Shown piece after piece: positions 54,363 to 63,585 of a DNA stretch of 64,000 nucleotides. Under the pieces are notes generated by a model, which saw nothing but the letters and a program-made list of their open reading frames with translations, was not told where the DNA came from and ran no database searches. A program made the translations under genes and the position numbers. Positions within the stretch are counted from its first letter, which is position 1; every line of letters starts with the position of its first letter. This DNA comes from Clostridia bacterium (GTDB taxonomy: Bacteria > Bacillota > Clostridia > Christensenellales > CAG-917): assembly GCA_017618055.1 (NCBI GenBank), contig JAFZVB010000013.1, forward strand, positions 186,001 to 250,000, read 5' to 3'.

Positions 54363-55136
54363 TCAAGATAATGAATCTTCTGAGGTATTTTGGTCTCCAT
54401 CACCGTATTCAACACTAACCAAGCAAAGACCTTTTGCTGGCAATGTCTTTCCTGCTGCTGCTCTATCCTTTTGAGCAACTATTCTGCCTACATCTTTAGG
54501 AGTAAGCTTACCAATGCCTACGTAATATAGCGTACCTGCCATTATTCTAACCATATTGTATAAGAAACCATTGCCACAAACCGTTATGGTAACTACGTTA
54601 TCTTTGCCCTCTACGTCTACAGAATACATTGTTCTATATGTCTTGTCTTTTATGTTGGATCCTGCAGCCATAAAACACTTAAAGTCATGGGTTCCAACCA
54701 ATTTTTGTGCGGCTTCTTTCATTGCCTCTACATTCATAGGAACTGTGCTTCTATAATGTGTATGTTCAAGCATTGGAAGTGGAAATCTAGAATAATAGAT
54801 ACTATATTTATATGTCTTTCTCTTTGCAGAAAATCTTGCATTAAATCCTTTTGGAGCAACTTCGCAAGCAAGCATAGAAATATCTTCTGGCAAGCAATTA
54901 TTAACTGAGAATGGGATCTTGTCTGCTGGGATACCAGTTTCTACCTCGAAATGAATAACTTGTCCTTCTGCATGAACTCCTGCATCTGTTCTGCCACTTG
55001 CCGTACATTCTACTTCACATCCAAAGACTTTTTGCATAGCAGTTTCTAGGACTTCTTGAATAGAAAGACCATTCTTTTGTCTTTGCCATCCAACATATTT
55101 GGTTCCGTCATAGGATATAGTAGCTTTATATCTCAT
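54363..55136 (-). CDS. truA: tRNA pseudouridine synthase TruA
   Basis: Enzyme of 257 residues that makes pseudouridine at positions 38-40 of tRNAs. The catalytic Asp is in SGRTDAGVHAEGQV. Other motifs are ISYDGTKYVGWQRQ at the start and NGFLYNMVRIMAGTLYYVGIG. Several in-frame ATGs lie within 15 nt; the one at 55136 shares a base with the ecfT stop (TGATG) and has AGGG at a workable distance. It is last in the ecf operon, the usual Firmicutes arrangement. Confidence 0.95.
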   Translation of the reverse strand: MRYKATISYDGTKYVGWQRQKNGLSIQEVLETAMQKVFGCEVECTASGRTDAGVHAEGQVIHFEVETGIPADKIPFSVNNCLPEDISMLACEVAPKGFNARFSAKRKTYKYSIYYSRFPLPMLEHTHYRSTVPMNVEAMKEAAQKLVGTHDFKCFMAAGSNIKDKTYRTMYSVDVEGKDNVVTITVCGNGFLYNMVRIMAGTLYYVGIGKLTPKDVGRIVAQKDRAAAGKTLPAKGLCLVSVEYGDGDQNTSEDSLS

Positions 55137-56020
55137 CATTTCCCTAGCCATCCTCCAAATATAATTCTGTCCATTTCAAATACCCAGTAGTATCTATCTA
55201 ATAATATCACAACTAAGTAAGCATTCATAAATAGGAATGCAAGGAGGTCTCTCCAACCTAATTTATTTACTCTATATTTCGTTCTCTTGTTCGTTGCATT
55301 ATAACATCTAGAATCCATTGCAAATGCTAATTCATCTGCTCTTCTAAATGAACTTACAAACAAAGGAATAAGGATTGGAATTAACGCTTTTGCCCTCTTA
55401 AATAAGTTGCCTGTATCAAAACTTGCACCCCTTGCTTTTTGTGTCGCAACTATCTTTTGTGTCTCTTCAAATAGGGTTGGAATAAAACGTAAAGCAATGG
55501 ATAAAATCATAGCCATATCGTGAATTGGAACCTTAATCCAACCTAGTGGTTTAAGCAAACTTTCAAGCCCATCTGCAATGGCAACTGGTGTAGTTGTTAG
55601 AGGAAGTATACTTGCACCGATAATCAACAAAACGAGCCTTAATATAAGCTTTATGGTTGTATGAACTGCTGAATCTGTAATATGAAGCCTTTTCCATGCC
55701 CATAGCACTTCACCTTGATTTGACACAAATAAATTGATTACGGCCATGAGTACAATGATGAATAAAACGCCCTTGATAGACTTCAAAATTGAACCAATTG
55801 GAACTCTTGCAAAAATGATAACAACAAGCAATACTGCAAAGGTTACCATATAACCAAAATAACCATACCAAGCTTGGTCTACTCTATTTGTTGCATTAGA
55901 TGGGATGAAGAATAATGCCACTATAAAAACAATGGTTAAAATAAGCTTTGTTCTTGCATCTAGTTTATGGACAAAGGAATTGGCTGGGTAATATTGTCCG
56001 AATGAAATATCTTTAAACAT
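55136..56020 (-). CDS. ecfT: ECF transporter transmembrane subunit EcfT
   Basis: Membrane subunit of 294 residues of the energy-coupling factor module for vitamin uptake. It has about five TM helices and the coupling-helix motifs ATQKARGASF and SFRRADELAFAMDSRCY, which contact the ATPases. SD AAGGAGG. It overlaps ecfA2 by 8 nt and truA by 1 nt. No substrate-binding S component is nearby; as in other group II systems, S genes are elsewhere in the genome. Confidence 0.94.
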   Translation of the reverse strand: MFKDISFGQYYPANSFVHKLDARTKLILTIVFIVALFFIPSNATNRVDQAWYGYFGYMVTFAVLLVVIIFARVPIGSILKSIKGVLFIIVLMAVINLFVSNQGEVLWAWKRLHITDSAVHTTIKLILRLVLLIIGASILPLTTTPVAIADGLESLLKPLGWIKVPIHDMAMILSIALRFIPTLFEETQKIVATQKARGASFDTGNLFKRAKALIPILIPLFVSSFRRADELAFAMDSRCYNATNKRTKYRVNKLGWRDLLAFLFMNAYLVVILLDRYYWVFEMDRIIFGGWLGK

Positions 56021-56870
56021 TCTTACCCTCCTTTATCCTTGCAAGTTCTGACACTAATTCCTCTGGTGTTACAACTTGTTTGATGTCTACACCTTGTTTT
56101 CTTATCTCGTTTGCAATATATGTTGCAGTTGGATATTCAAGTCTGGTCTTTTCTTTAAAGTCTTCGTGTGAGAAAACCTCAAGTGGAGTTCCATTATATA
56201 CTATTTCACCTTTGAATAAGGCTATGATATGGTCTGCCTCTTTTGCTATTTCGTCCATATTGTGTGTAACAATAATAATAGTTGGGCAAACTTCTTCTTT
56301 TAATTTCTTTATTAAAGCAAGGATATCCTCTCTTCCTTGAGGATCCAATCCAGCTGTTGGTTCATCTAAAACGAGAATCTTAGGCTCCATTGCTATAACA
56401 CCAGCAATTGCAACCCTTCTTTTTTCTCCACCAGATAGTTCAAATGGGGATCTCTTTGCGAATTTATCAAAATCTAGGCCAACTAGTTCTATTGCTCTAC
56501 GAACACGTCTGTCTATTTCAACCTTTTGAAGTCCCATATTTTTAGGACCAAATGCAACGTCTTGCTCGATTGTGTCTGCAAATAGCTGGTATTCTGGATA
56601 TTGGAAGACCATTCCTACATCAAATCTTATCTGTCTTAATGACTTTTTATCTTTTAAATCCTTGCCAAGAACAGTCCCTTCTCCATTCTTCATCTTAATT
56701 AATGCATTAAGGTGTTGGATTAGTGTAGATTTACCAGATCCTGTCTCTCCAATTATACCAAAAGTCTCACCTTCCTCTACAACAAACGAAACATCCTTAA
56801 GAGCAGTATGTTCAAAAGGCGTTTTCTTGGAGTACGTATATGTTAAATGCTTTATTTCAATTGCTGACAT
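56013..56870 (-). CDS. ecfA2: ECF transporter ATPase EcfA2
   Basis: ABC ATPase of 285 residues. Walker A is GETGSGKS, the signature LSGGEKRR and Walker B ILVLDEPTAGLD. It starts MSAIEIKHLTYTYSKKTPFEHTALKDV, typical of EcfA2 (the KTPFE segment). It pairs with EcfA1 to power EcfT. It overlaps ecfA1 by 19 nt, with SD GGAGG 4 nt before ATG. Confidence 0.94.
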   Translation of the reverse strand: MSAIEIKHLTYTYSKKTPFEHTALKDVSFVVEEGETFGIIGETGSGKSTLIQHLNALIKMKNGEGTVLGKDLKDKKSLRQIRFDVGMVFQYPEYQLFADTIEQDVAFGPKNMGLQKVEIDRRVRRAIELVGLDFDKFAKRSPFELSGGEKRRVAIAGVIAMEPKILVLDEPTAGLDPQGREDILALIKKLKEEVCPTIIIVTHNMDEIAKEADHIIALFKGEIVYNGTPLEVFSHEDFKEKTRLEYPTATYIANEIRKQGVDIKQVVTPEELVSELARIKEGKNV

Positions 56871-57685
56871 ATCTCCTCCATTAACTCATTTAAAGTGAGT
56901 GGTGCGGACTCAAAATTGAATCCGTTTTCATTTAATTGGTTTGCTATTTGTGCAGGAAGTGGTAATTTTAGTCCTGCTTCATCCATAACCTTGGACGCAA
57001 AGATTTCTTTTGGTGTATTATCTGCAATGATACTTCCATTTTTAAGTACAATAATTCTATTTGCGTGTGCAGCCTCGTCCATGTGGTGTGTAATATTGAT
57101 AATGGTTATACCTGCTTCGTTAAGTTTCTTAACGATGCTCATTATCTTTCTTCTACCCTTTGGATCTAACATCGAGGTCGCTTCATCTAGGATAATTACA
57201 TCTGGACGCATTGCAAGAACTCCAGCAATTGCAACTCTTTGCTTTTGACCACCAGAAAGTTTGGAGAATGTTCTTTCTCTATGTTTTTCCATGTCTACGG
57301 CTTCTAGAGCTTCGTTTACTCTTTCTACAATTTCTGCTCTTGGGATACCTAAATTCTCTGGTCCGAATGCGACATCATCTTCAACAATTGTTGCCACTGC
57401 TTGGTTGTCTGGATTCTGAAAAACTATGCCAACTTTTTTCCTAACTTCAAAAATGGTGTCGTCATTGGCTGTATCTATGCCATCGACCAACACTGTTCCT
57501 TTGGAAGGGATATATAATCCATTCAATAATTTGGCGAGAGTGCTCTTTCCACTACCATTCATTCCAACTAAGGCCAAATACTCACCTTGTTCGACATCGA
57601 AACTGATGTTTTTTAATGCCCTAATTGTCTTTCCATCGCCGATTGAGTAAGAATAACTTACTCCACTTATTTTCAACGTTGACAT
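56852..57685 (-). CDS. ecfA1: ECF transporter ATPase EcfA1
   Basis: ABC ATPase of 277 residues, first gene of the ecf operon. Walker A is GMNGSGKS, the Q-loop FQNPDNQAVATIVEDDVAFG, the signature LSGGQKQR and Walker B VIILDEATSMLD. The ATG at 57685 has no proper SD and lies 6 nt from the -10 of a strong promoter, so its mRNA is probably leaderless. Confidence 0.94.
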   Translation of the reverse strand: MSTLKISGVSYSYSIGDGKTIRALKNISFDVEQGEYLALVGMNGSGKSTLAKLLNGLYIPSKGTVLVDGIDTANDDTIFEVRKKVGIVFQNPDNQAVATIVEDDVAFGPENLGIPRAEIVERVNEALEAVDMEKHRERTFSKLSGGQKQRVAIAGVLAMRPDVIILDEATSMLDPKGRRKIMSIVKKLNEAGITIINITHHMDEAAHANRIIVLKNGSIIADNTPKEIFASKVMDEAGLKLPLPAQIANQLNENGFNFESAPLTLNELMEEICQQLK

Positions 57686-57691
57686 GCGCCT

Positions 57692-57720
57692 ATTATAACA
57701 AACTAAAAATTGAGTGGCAA
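57692..57720 (-). promoter_or_regulatory. Promoter giving a probable leaderless ecf operon mRNA
   Basis: On the minus strand TTGCCA (57715-57720) and TATAAT (57692-57697) are spaced 17 bp, with an extended TG before the -10. The -10 ends 6 nt from the ecfA1 ATG. The expected start point, about 7 nt after the -10, falls on the A of ATG. Confidence 0.75.
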
Positions 57721-57737
57721 CAAATCTTTTAACCTTG

Positions 57738-57787
57738 TTGACTTTACTCGCGCTACAATTATATAATTATTGGCGATATATAATTAT
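57738..57787 (+). promoter_or_regulatory. Promoter of PFOR with an 11-bp direct repeat
   Basis: TTGACT (57738-57743) and TATAAT (57762-57767) are spaced 18 bp. The -10 region ATATAATTATT (57761-57771) is repeated exactly at 57777-57787, 16 bp on. The second copy could be another -10 or part of a regulator site. The leader is about 65 nt and carries SD GGAGG. Confidence 0.6.
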
Positions 57788-57839
57788 TTATATACAAAAA
57801 TTTGAAAATAAAAAGCGAATAATTTTGGAGGAAAACATC

Positions 57840-60800
57840 ATGGCAAAAAAAATGACAATTGATGGCAATATGGCTGCTGCACATATAGCATATGCATTCA
57901 GCGATGTAGCCGCAATTTATCCTATCACTCCATCTTCTCCTATGGCAGAAGATTGCGATGAATGGGCAGGCAAAGGCAGAAAGAACTTATTCGGCAACAC
58001 ATTGAAAATTGCTGAAATGGAATCAGAAGCAGGTGCAGCTGGTGCAGTTCACGGCTCTTTAGCAGCTGGTGCATTAACATCAACTTTCACAGCATCTCAA
58101 GGTTTATTATTAATGATTCCAAACATGTACAAAATTGCAGGTGAATTACTTCCTTGCGTTTTCCATGTTAGCGCACGTGCATTGGCAGCACACGCATTAT
58201 CAATTTTCGGTGACCATGCAGACGTTATGGCATGTCGTCAAACAGGTTTTGCAATGCTCGCAAGTAACTCAGTACAAGAAGTTATGGACTTAGCATTAGT
58301 TGCACACCTCGCAACACTTAAGTCTTCAGTTCCATTCCTTCACTTCTTTGATGGATTCAGAACATCCCACGAAGAAAGCAAAGTTGAAGTAATTGACTAC
58401 GAGGAAATCAGACCTCTCGTAAACTTCAAAGAAATCGATGATTTCAGAGCAAGAGCATTAAACCCAGAACATCCACACGAAGCTGGTACAGCTCAAAACC
58501 CAGACATCTACTTCCAAAACAGAGAAGCTGCAAACAAATATTACAATGCAGTTCCAGGAATCGTAGAAGAAATGATGGAAAAAGTTTACAAGATTACAGG
58601 CCGTAAGTATGGTTTAGTTAACTACTATGGTGCACCAGATGCAGATAGAGTTATCGTTATCATGGGTAGCGGTGCTGAAGCAACAGAAGAAACAATCGAC
58701 TACTTAGCAGCTAAAGGACAAAAAGTTGGTGTCTTAAAGGTACACCTCTATCGTCCATTCCCAGTAGACGCATTTGCTAATGCATTACCAAAGACTGCAA
58801 AAGTTGTTACTGTCTTAGACAGAACAAAAGAAGCAGGTTCTCTTGGCGAACCACTCTACTTAGACGTAGTTGCAGCACTCCAAGAAAAAGGTGTAGCAGT
58901 TAAAGTATTAGCAGGAAGATATGGTCTTGGTTCTAAGGAATTCAACCCATCAATGATTAATGCAGTATATGAAAATATGGCATCTGCAAACCCAATGAAT
59001 CACTTCACAGTAGGTATCATTGATGACGTAACAAATTCATCTCTTCCAATCAAAGAAAAGATCGATGCAGCACCAAAGGGAATGATTTCTTGCAAGTTCT
59101 ACGGACTCGGCTCTGATGGTACAGTCGGTGCAAACAAGAACTCAATTAAGATTATTGGTGACTACACAGAAAAATATGCACAAGGTTATTATGCATATGA
59201 CTCCAAAAAATCCGGTGGTCTTACCGTTTCTCACTTACGTTTCGGTGACACACCAATTCGTTCAACATATTTAATCGACCAAGCAGACTTCATCGCATGT
59301 CACAAATCTTCATACGTATTAATGTATGATATGGTTTCAGACCTTAAGGAAGGCGGCACATTCCTCCTCAACTCAATTTGGGATCCAGAGGATATGGACT
59401 CACATCTTCCAGCAAAGATGAAGAACATCATCGCACAAAAGCACATTAACTTCTATACATTAGATGGTCTTGCAGTTGTTAAGGCATTAGGCGCAACAAA
59501 GGGTGTTAACACAGTTATGCAAGCAGCATTCTTCAAGCTCGCAAACGTAATGCCATACGAAGATGCAGAACGTTATATGAAGGAAGCTATTAAGGCAACA
59601 TATGCTAAGAAAGGTGATGCAGTTGTTCAAATGAACTGGGCATGTATCGATAACGCTATCACATCCTTGAAGAAAGTTAACTATCCAGAAAGCTGGGCAA
59701 CAACAACTACTGGTGCAGAACCAATCAAGATGGCAGATGACGAATACTTCAGAACATTCGTAGCACCAATCGCTGCACAAGAAGGCGACAAGCTTCCAGT
59801 TAGCGCATTCGATCCAGCAGGATTTGTTCCAACAGGAACAACCAAGTTCGAAAAACGTGGTGTTGCAGATGCAGTTCCAGTATGGGATGCAGACAAATGT
59901 ATTCAATGTAACCGTTGTTCACTCGTATGTCCACACGCAGCAATCCGTCCAACACTTGCAACAGAAGAAGAAATGGCAGGAAAGCCAGCAAGCTTTGTAA
60001 CAAAGCCAGCTACATCTGCAAAGGGATATCAATTCAGAATCCAAGTTTCTCCATACGATTGTACAGGATGTATGAACTGCGTAAATATGTGTATTGCTAA
60101 AGAAAAGGCTCTCACAGCAGTTCCAACAGCAAAAGCAATTGCAGACGAGGCAGCAAACTGGGAATATGCAGCTTCCTTAAAGGAAACAACAGCTCCAGTA
60201 AATCAAACAACAGTTATCGGTTCACAATTCAAGAAACCATTATTTGAATTCAGTGGCGCATGTGCAGGCTGTGGTGAAACACCATATGTTAAACTTGTTA
60301 CACAATTATTCGGTGACAGAATGGTTGTTGCTAATGCAACAGGATGTTCTTCAATTTACTCTGGTTCTGCTCCAACATGTCCATACACAAAGAATGATAG
60401 AGGCGAAGGTCCAGCATGGGCTAACTCATTATTTGAAGACAATGCAGAATTCGGTTATGGAATGCACATTGCTTATAAGCAAAGAAGAGGCGTTGTAAAA
60501 GAGAAAGCTGAAGCACTCGTTGCAAACGGTGGAATCTCAGACGCATTCAAGGCAGCATTACAAGAATGGTTAGATGCATTCAACAATGGACCAGCTTCCA
60601 AAGTTGCAGCTGAAAAAGTTAAAGCATTATTAGCAGACGAAGCAAAGAGCGGCAATGCAGATGTATTATACATCCAAAAAGCTGCAGACTGCTTAGTAAA
60701 GAAGTCAATCTGGATCATCGGTGGTGACGGCTGGGCATATGATATTGGTTACAATGGATTAGACCATGTTATCGCACAAAACGAAGATGTAAATATTCTT

Positions 60801-61346
60801 GTTCTTGATACAGAAGTTTACTCCAACACAGGTGGTCAAGCTTCCAAGTCTACACCAACAGGATCTATTGCTAAATTCGCAGCAACAGGTAAGAAGACAA
60901 AGAAGAAAGACTTAGCATTACTTGCAATGGACTATGGTTATGTCTATGTTGCATCTGTAGCAATGGGTGCTGATATGAACCAAGTAGTTAAAGCAATGAA
61001 CGAAGCAGAAGCATACAATGGACCATCCCTTATCGTAGCATACGCACCATGTATCAACCACGGTATCAGAATGGATAAATCTCAACTCGAAGAAAAGAAG
61101 GCAGTTGATTGTGGATACTGGCTCAACTTCCGTTACAACCCAGCATTAAAGGGAACAGATAAGAACCCATTCACATTAGATTCTAAGGTTCCAACAGGAG
61201 ACTACCAAGAATTCTTAAAAGGTGAGAACAGATATGCATCTCTTGCAAAGATTAACCCAAGTGTTGCAACTTCACTCTTCGAAAAGAACGAAGAAGAAGC
61301 AAAAGCAAAACGTGAGTTCTACGCAAGAAAGGCTGAGAACAAATAA
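57840..61346 (+). CDS. nifJ: Pyruvate:ferredoxin (flavodoxin) oxidoreductase
   Basis: Single-chain PFOR of 1168 residues that oxidises pyruvate to acetyl-CoA and CO2 while reducing ferredoxin, central to anaerobic metabolism. The N-terminal domains begin IDGNMAAAHIAYAFSDVAAIYPITPSS. Two ferredoxin-type clusters lie near residues 686-700 (CIQCNRCSLVCP) and 740-752 (CTGCMNCVNMC). The proximal cluster starts CAGCGE near 807. The TPP region GGDGWAYDIGYNGLDH lies near 960, with NTGGQASKSTPTG. GGAGG precedes the ATG at 57840; the upstream in-frame codons are not PFOR. Codon choice is that of a highly expressed gene. Confidence 0.97.
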   Translation: MAKKMTIDGNMAAAHIAYAFSDVAAIYPITPSSPMAEDCDEWAGKGRKNLFGNTLKIAEMESEAGAAGAVHGSLAAGALTSTFTASQGLLLMIPNMYKIAGELLPCVFHVSARALAAHALSIFGDHADVMACRQTGFAMLASNSVQEVMDLALVAHLATLKSSVPFLHFFDGFRTSHEESKVEVIDYEEIRPLVNFKEIDDFRARALNPEHPHEAGTAQNPDIYFQNREAANKYYNAVPGIVEEMMEKVYKITGRKYGLVNYYGAPDADRVIVIMGSGAEATEETIDYLAAKGQKVGVLKVHLYRPFPVDAFANALPKTAKVVTVLDRTKEAGSLGEPLYLDVVAALQEKGVAVKVLAGRYGLGSKEFNPSMINAVYENMASANPMNHFTVGIIDDVTNSSLPIKEKIDAAPKGMISCKFYGLGSDGTVGANKNSIKIIGDYTEKYAQGYYAYDSKKSGGLTVSHLRFGDTPIRSTYLIDQADFIACHKSSYVLMYDMVSDLKEGGTFLLNSIWDPEDMDSHLPAKMKNIIAQKHINFYTLDGLAVVKALGATKGVNTVMQAAFFKLANVMPYEDAERYMKEAIKATYAKKGDAVVQMNWACIDNAITSLKKVNYPESWATTTTGAEPIKMADDEYFRTFVAPIAAQEGDKLPVSAFDPAGFVPTGTTKFEKRGVADAVPVWDADKCIQCNRCSLVCPHAAIRPTLATEEEMAGKPASFVTKPATSAKGYQFRIQVSPYDCTGCMNCVNMCIAKEKALTAVPTAKAIADEAANWEYAASLKETTAPVNQTTVIGSQFKKPLFEFSGACAGCGETPYVKLVTQLFGDRMVVANATGCSSIYSGSAPTCPYTKNDRGEGPAWANSLFEDNAEFGYGMHIAYKQRRGVVKEKAEALVANGGISDAFKAALQEWLDAFNNGPASKVAAEKVKALLADEAKSGNADVLYIQKAADCLVKKSIWIIGGDGWAYDIGYNGLDHVIAQNEDVNILVLDTEVYSNTGGQASKSTPTGSIAKFAATGKKTKKKDLALLAMDYGYVYVASVAMGADMNQVVKAMNEAEAYNGPSLIVAYAPCINHGIRMDKSQLEEKKAVDCGYWLNFRYNPALKGTDKNPFTLDSKVPTGDYQEFLKGENRYASLAKINPSVATSLFEKNEEEAKAKREFYARKAENK

Positions 61347-61365
61347 TTAACCTAAATTAGTAATT

Positions 61366-61396
61366 TGTCCCAGTCTAAATGGCTGGGGCATTTTAT
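61366..61396 (+). terminator. Terminator after PFOR
   Basis: GTCCCAG (61367-61373) pairs with CTGGGGC (61383-61389), one G-U pair, followed by TTTTAT. It is 20 nt past the stop codon and ends just before the next gene. Confidence 0.75.
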
Positions 61397-61408
61397 ACAC
61401 TTGAAATT

Positions 61409-62230
61409 ATGGCTTTTGATATAGACTTAGTAGGAAAAATAGGGTCTATGGCTCTCATAGACAGGGAAAGTAATAATATTAACTATAATATTATCTCTAG
61501 ACTTTCTCGTGAACTCAAACCAGGAATGGTATGGGTAACTTCTGGTGCTGTAGAAATTGGCAAATTAGACTATTATGACAGATTTGGAAAGTACCTTGAT
61601 GACAATTCAGAGGACGCAAAAACTGACTATGCTGCACAAGGACAACCAATCTTAATGAAGGCTTACCGTCAATTCATAAGTGAGAAGTACGCTGTAAGAC
61701 AACTACTTGTTGAGCACCAACATTTTAATGATGAAGAAAAGAGAAAACACCTCTATGATTTCATTATGCGTTGCCCTGCACAAAATGCTATTCCTATCAT
61801 CAACTACAATGATGCAGTAAGTTATGAAGAAAACAGAAAATGGGAAATAAACAACCTCAGAAACACCCAAGAGAAAGTTATCGAATGCATAGATAATGAC
61901 GAGACAGCTTCTCAAATTGCTTGTCTTGTAAAATGCAAAACATTACTTATTCTCACAGTTTCAAATGGTATTTATACAAACCCAGAAGATAGTTCTACAC
62001 TCGTTGAAACCATCACAGGAAACAATGTAGACGAACTATTAGATAACATAACAAAGATGCAAGAATTCTGCTCTGGTGCTTCTAGAAAAGGAGCAAATGG
62101 AGCAAAGGCAAAACTTGAATATATCAAGGAACCTGTAAAGAATGGAACAACTGTTTATATAGCATCCTCCAAGTACTTAATAAGCGACATTCTCGCAGGG
62201 AACGTCCCTTGCACAAGAATAGGTCTATAA
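61409..62230 (+). CDS. Amino-acid kinase family protein, glutamate-5-kinase-like
   Basis: Protein of 273 residues from ATG 61409 with the amino-acid kinase fold. Parts that resemble ProB are MVWVTSGAVEIGK, YAAQGQPILMKAYRQFISE, NAIPIINYNDAVS, CIDNDETASQIACLVKCKTL and ILTVSNGIYTNPED. The N-terminal glycine loop (KVGTST in ProB) reads VGKIGSMAL and is degenerate. There is no PUA domain and no proA beside it, so another substrate is possible. An ATG 30 nt upstream lies within the terminator hairpin. No convincing SD is seen for either start. Confidence 0.72.
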   Translation: MAFDIDLVGKIGSMALIDRESNNINYNIISRLSRELKPGMVWVTSGAVEIGKLDYYDRFGKYLDDNSEDAKTDYAAQGQPILMKAYRQFISEKYAVRQLLVEHQHFNDEEKRKHLYDFIMRCPAQNAIPIINYNDAVSYEENRKWEINNLRNTQEKVIECIDNDETASQIACLVKCKTLLILTVSNGIYTNPEDSSTLVETITGNNVDELLDNITKMQEFCSGASRKGANGAKAKLEYIKEPVKNGTTVYIASSKYLISDILAGNVPCTRIGL

Positions 62231-62253
62231 TTTATTTCAAAACCCCATATTTG

Positions 62254-62290
62254 AACACTCAAGGCTTGTGCTTTGGGTGTTTTTATTTGA
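62254..62290 (+). terminator. Terminator after the amino-acid kinase gene
   Basis: AACACTCAA (62254-62262) pairs with TTGGGTGTT (62273-62281) with one G-U pair, followed by TTTTATTT. Confidence 0.8.
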
Positions 62291-62303
62291 AACACCCAAT
62301 AAC

Positions 62304-62332
62304 TTGTACAAAAATTTTATATATTATATAAT
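62304..62332 (+). promoter_or_regulatory. Promoter of the ECF sigma operon
   Basis: TTGTAC (62304-62309) and a perfect TATAAT (62327-62332) are spaced 17 bp. The -10 is only 10 nt from the ATG at 62343, with GAGG between, so the leader is very short. Confidence 0.65.
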
Positions 62333-62342
62333 AGAGGATACT

Positions 62343-62888
62343 ATGGATAGAACCGAACTTGATTATTTATTTACTAAATTAATGCACGGTGATGAAGACG
62401 CTTTCGAAAAAATCTACAAAGAAACAAAGCGTGGTGTCTTCTCTTTTGTCTATTCCATTTGTCATGATTACTACACTGCAGAAGAAATGATGCAGGATAC
62501 TTACATTAGAATCCGTTCTGCTATTAATACTTACAAACCAGGTGGCAATGCTCTTGCCTGGATGTTCACTATTGCCAAGAATTTAACTTTAAACGAGATT
62601 GCAAAGAGAAAGAAAGAAGTCCCAACAGACCTCGAAGATCCTTCTCTTGGACCAGCTATGACATACACAATGCCAGAGGAAGAAGACCAAATTCTTGTAA
62701 ACCTTGTAAAGAAAGTTCTTAACGAAGAGGAACAACAAATTGTTATGTTGCATGTTATCTCTGGATTTAAGCATAAAGAAATAGCAGAAATGATGAAGAA
62801 ACCACTAGGCACAGTACTATGGGCATATAATAACGCATTAAAGAAACTCAAGAAAGCATACGAGAAGGAGATAGGAGATGAAAAATAG
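62343..62888 (+). CDS. ECF-type RNA polymerase sigma factor
   Basis: Sigma-70 family, ECF subgroup, 181 residues. Region 2 (about 20-85) contains AFEKIYKETKRGVFSFVYSI, EEMMQDTYIRI and LAWMFTIAKNLTLNEIAKRK. Region 4 (about 120-175) contains EEQQIVMLHVISGFKHKEIAE and GTVLWAYNNALKKLKK. A longer in-frame start at 62268 would lie within the terminator. GAGG is 6 nt before ATG. It overlaps its probable anti-sigma gene by 11 nt. Confidence 0.93.
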   Translation: MDRTELDYLFTKLMHGDEDAFEKIYKETKRGVFSFVYSICHDYYTAEEMMQDTYIRIRSAINTYKPGGNALAWMFTIAKNLTLNEIAKRKKEVPTDLEDPSLGPAMTYTMPEEEDQILVNLVKKVLNEEEQQIVMLHVISGFKHKEIAEMMKKPLGTVLWAYNNALKKLKKAYEKEIGDEK

Positions 62889-63561
62889 CGATTTCAAAAA
62901 GAGGTTGAATCATGAGTATGAAAAAATTACTCCTGATGTCTACTCAAACATTAAGAAGGTCCCAATAAATCGTTTATTGGAAATAGAATCACCAGAGCAA
63001 GAGAAACGTAGCAAAATTGCTCTAACTTTGGTATGTATTGCCTTTATAATCCTCGCTGTTTTAGTAGTTTCTTTATTCTCCTACATGATAGTCCCAGGTG
63101 CTTCTGCTCCAACTTGTGAATATGTATATATTCAAATATACTACCAAAAAAATGGTGAAATTGGTTCGGTGCCATATGGTGTAATTATTCAAGATAATGC
63201 GGACAAATATGTAGTTTGTTTAATGAACGAGCAAGAAAAGACATCTCTAAATGTTGAAAACGTAAGCATTAACAACCTAGCAGAAAAGCTTAATATTGGA
63301 AATGGAGATGCTCTCCGTTATTCCGTTATTGCAATAGACTCTAGACAAGCAGATGATATCCTCTCTAAGTTCACTTATGCATTAAGTACATATGTAGCAA
63401 ACAAAGGAATTACCATAGATGCTGCACAGGCTTCCCTACCTGTTACAACATCATATATGGCAACATATATAAACAGCTTGAACAAAGGAATTACTGTTAC
63501 AGACACAGATTCCATTGAAACACTCATGAACTCTTATGTTTATGTAGCAAGCAAAAGCTAA
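62878..63561 (+). CDS. Probable membrane anti-sigma factor
   Basis: Single-pass membrane protein of 227 residues. A short cytoplasmic part (MKNSDFKKRLNHEYEKITPDVYSNIK) resembles the sigma-binding end of Firmicutes anti-sigma proteins of RsgI/DUF4179 type. One TM helix lies at about 47-72. The outside domain is beta-rich (YVYIQIYYQKNGEIGSVPYG) and unassigned. It is coupled to the sigma gene by overlap, which supports the function. Confidence 0.75.
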   Translation: MKNSDFKKRLNHEYEKITPDVYSNIKKVPINRLLEIESPEQEKRSKIALTLVCIAFIILAVLVVSLFSYMIVPGASAPTCEYVYIQIYYQKNGEIGSVPYGVIIQDNADKYVVCLMNEQEKTSLNVENVSINNLAEKLNIGNGDALRYSVIAIDSRQADDILSKFTYALSTYVANKGITIDAAQASLPVTTSYMATYINSLNKGITVTDTDSIETLMNSYVYVASKS

Positions 63562-63585
63562 AAATAATACATACTGGAGAAACGT

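Noticed and set aside
57714-57839. N-terminal extension of PFOR
   Set aside because: It would be read through the promoter and leader; the ATG at 57840 has GGAGG and gives the normal PFOR start.
59487-60718. Several long antisense reading frames inside PFOR
   Set aside because: Shadows of a strongly biased gene; Cys- and hydrophobic-rich products with no family features or SD.
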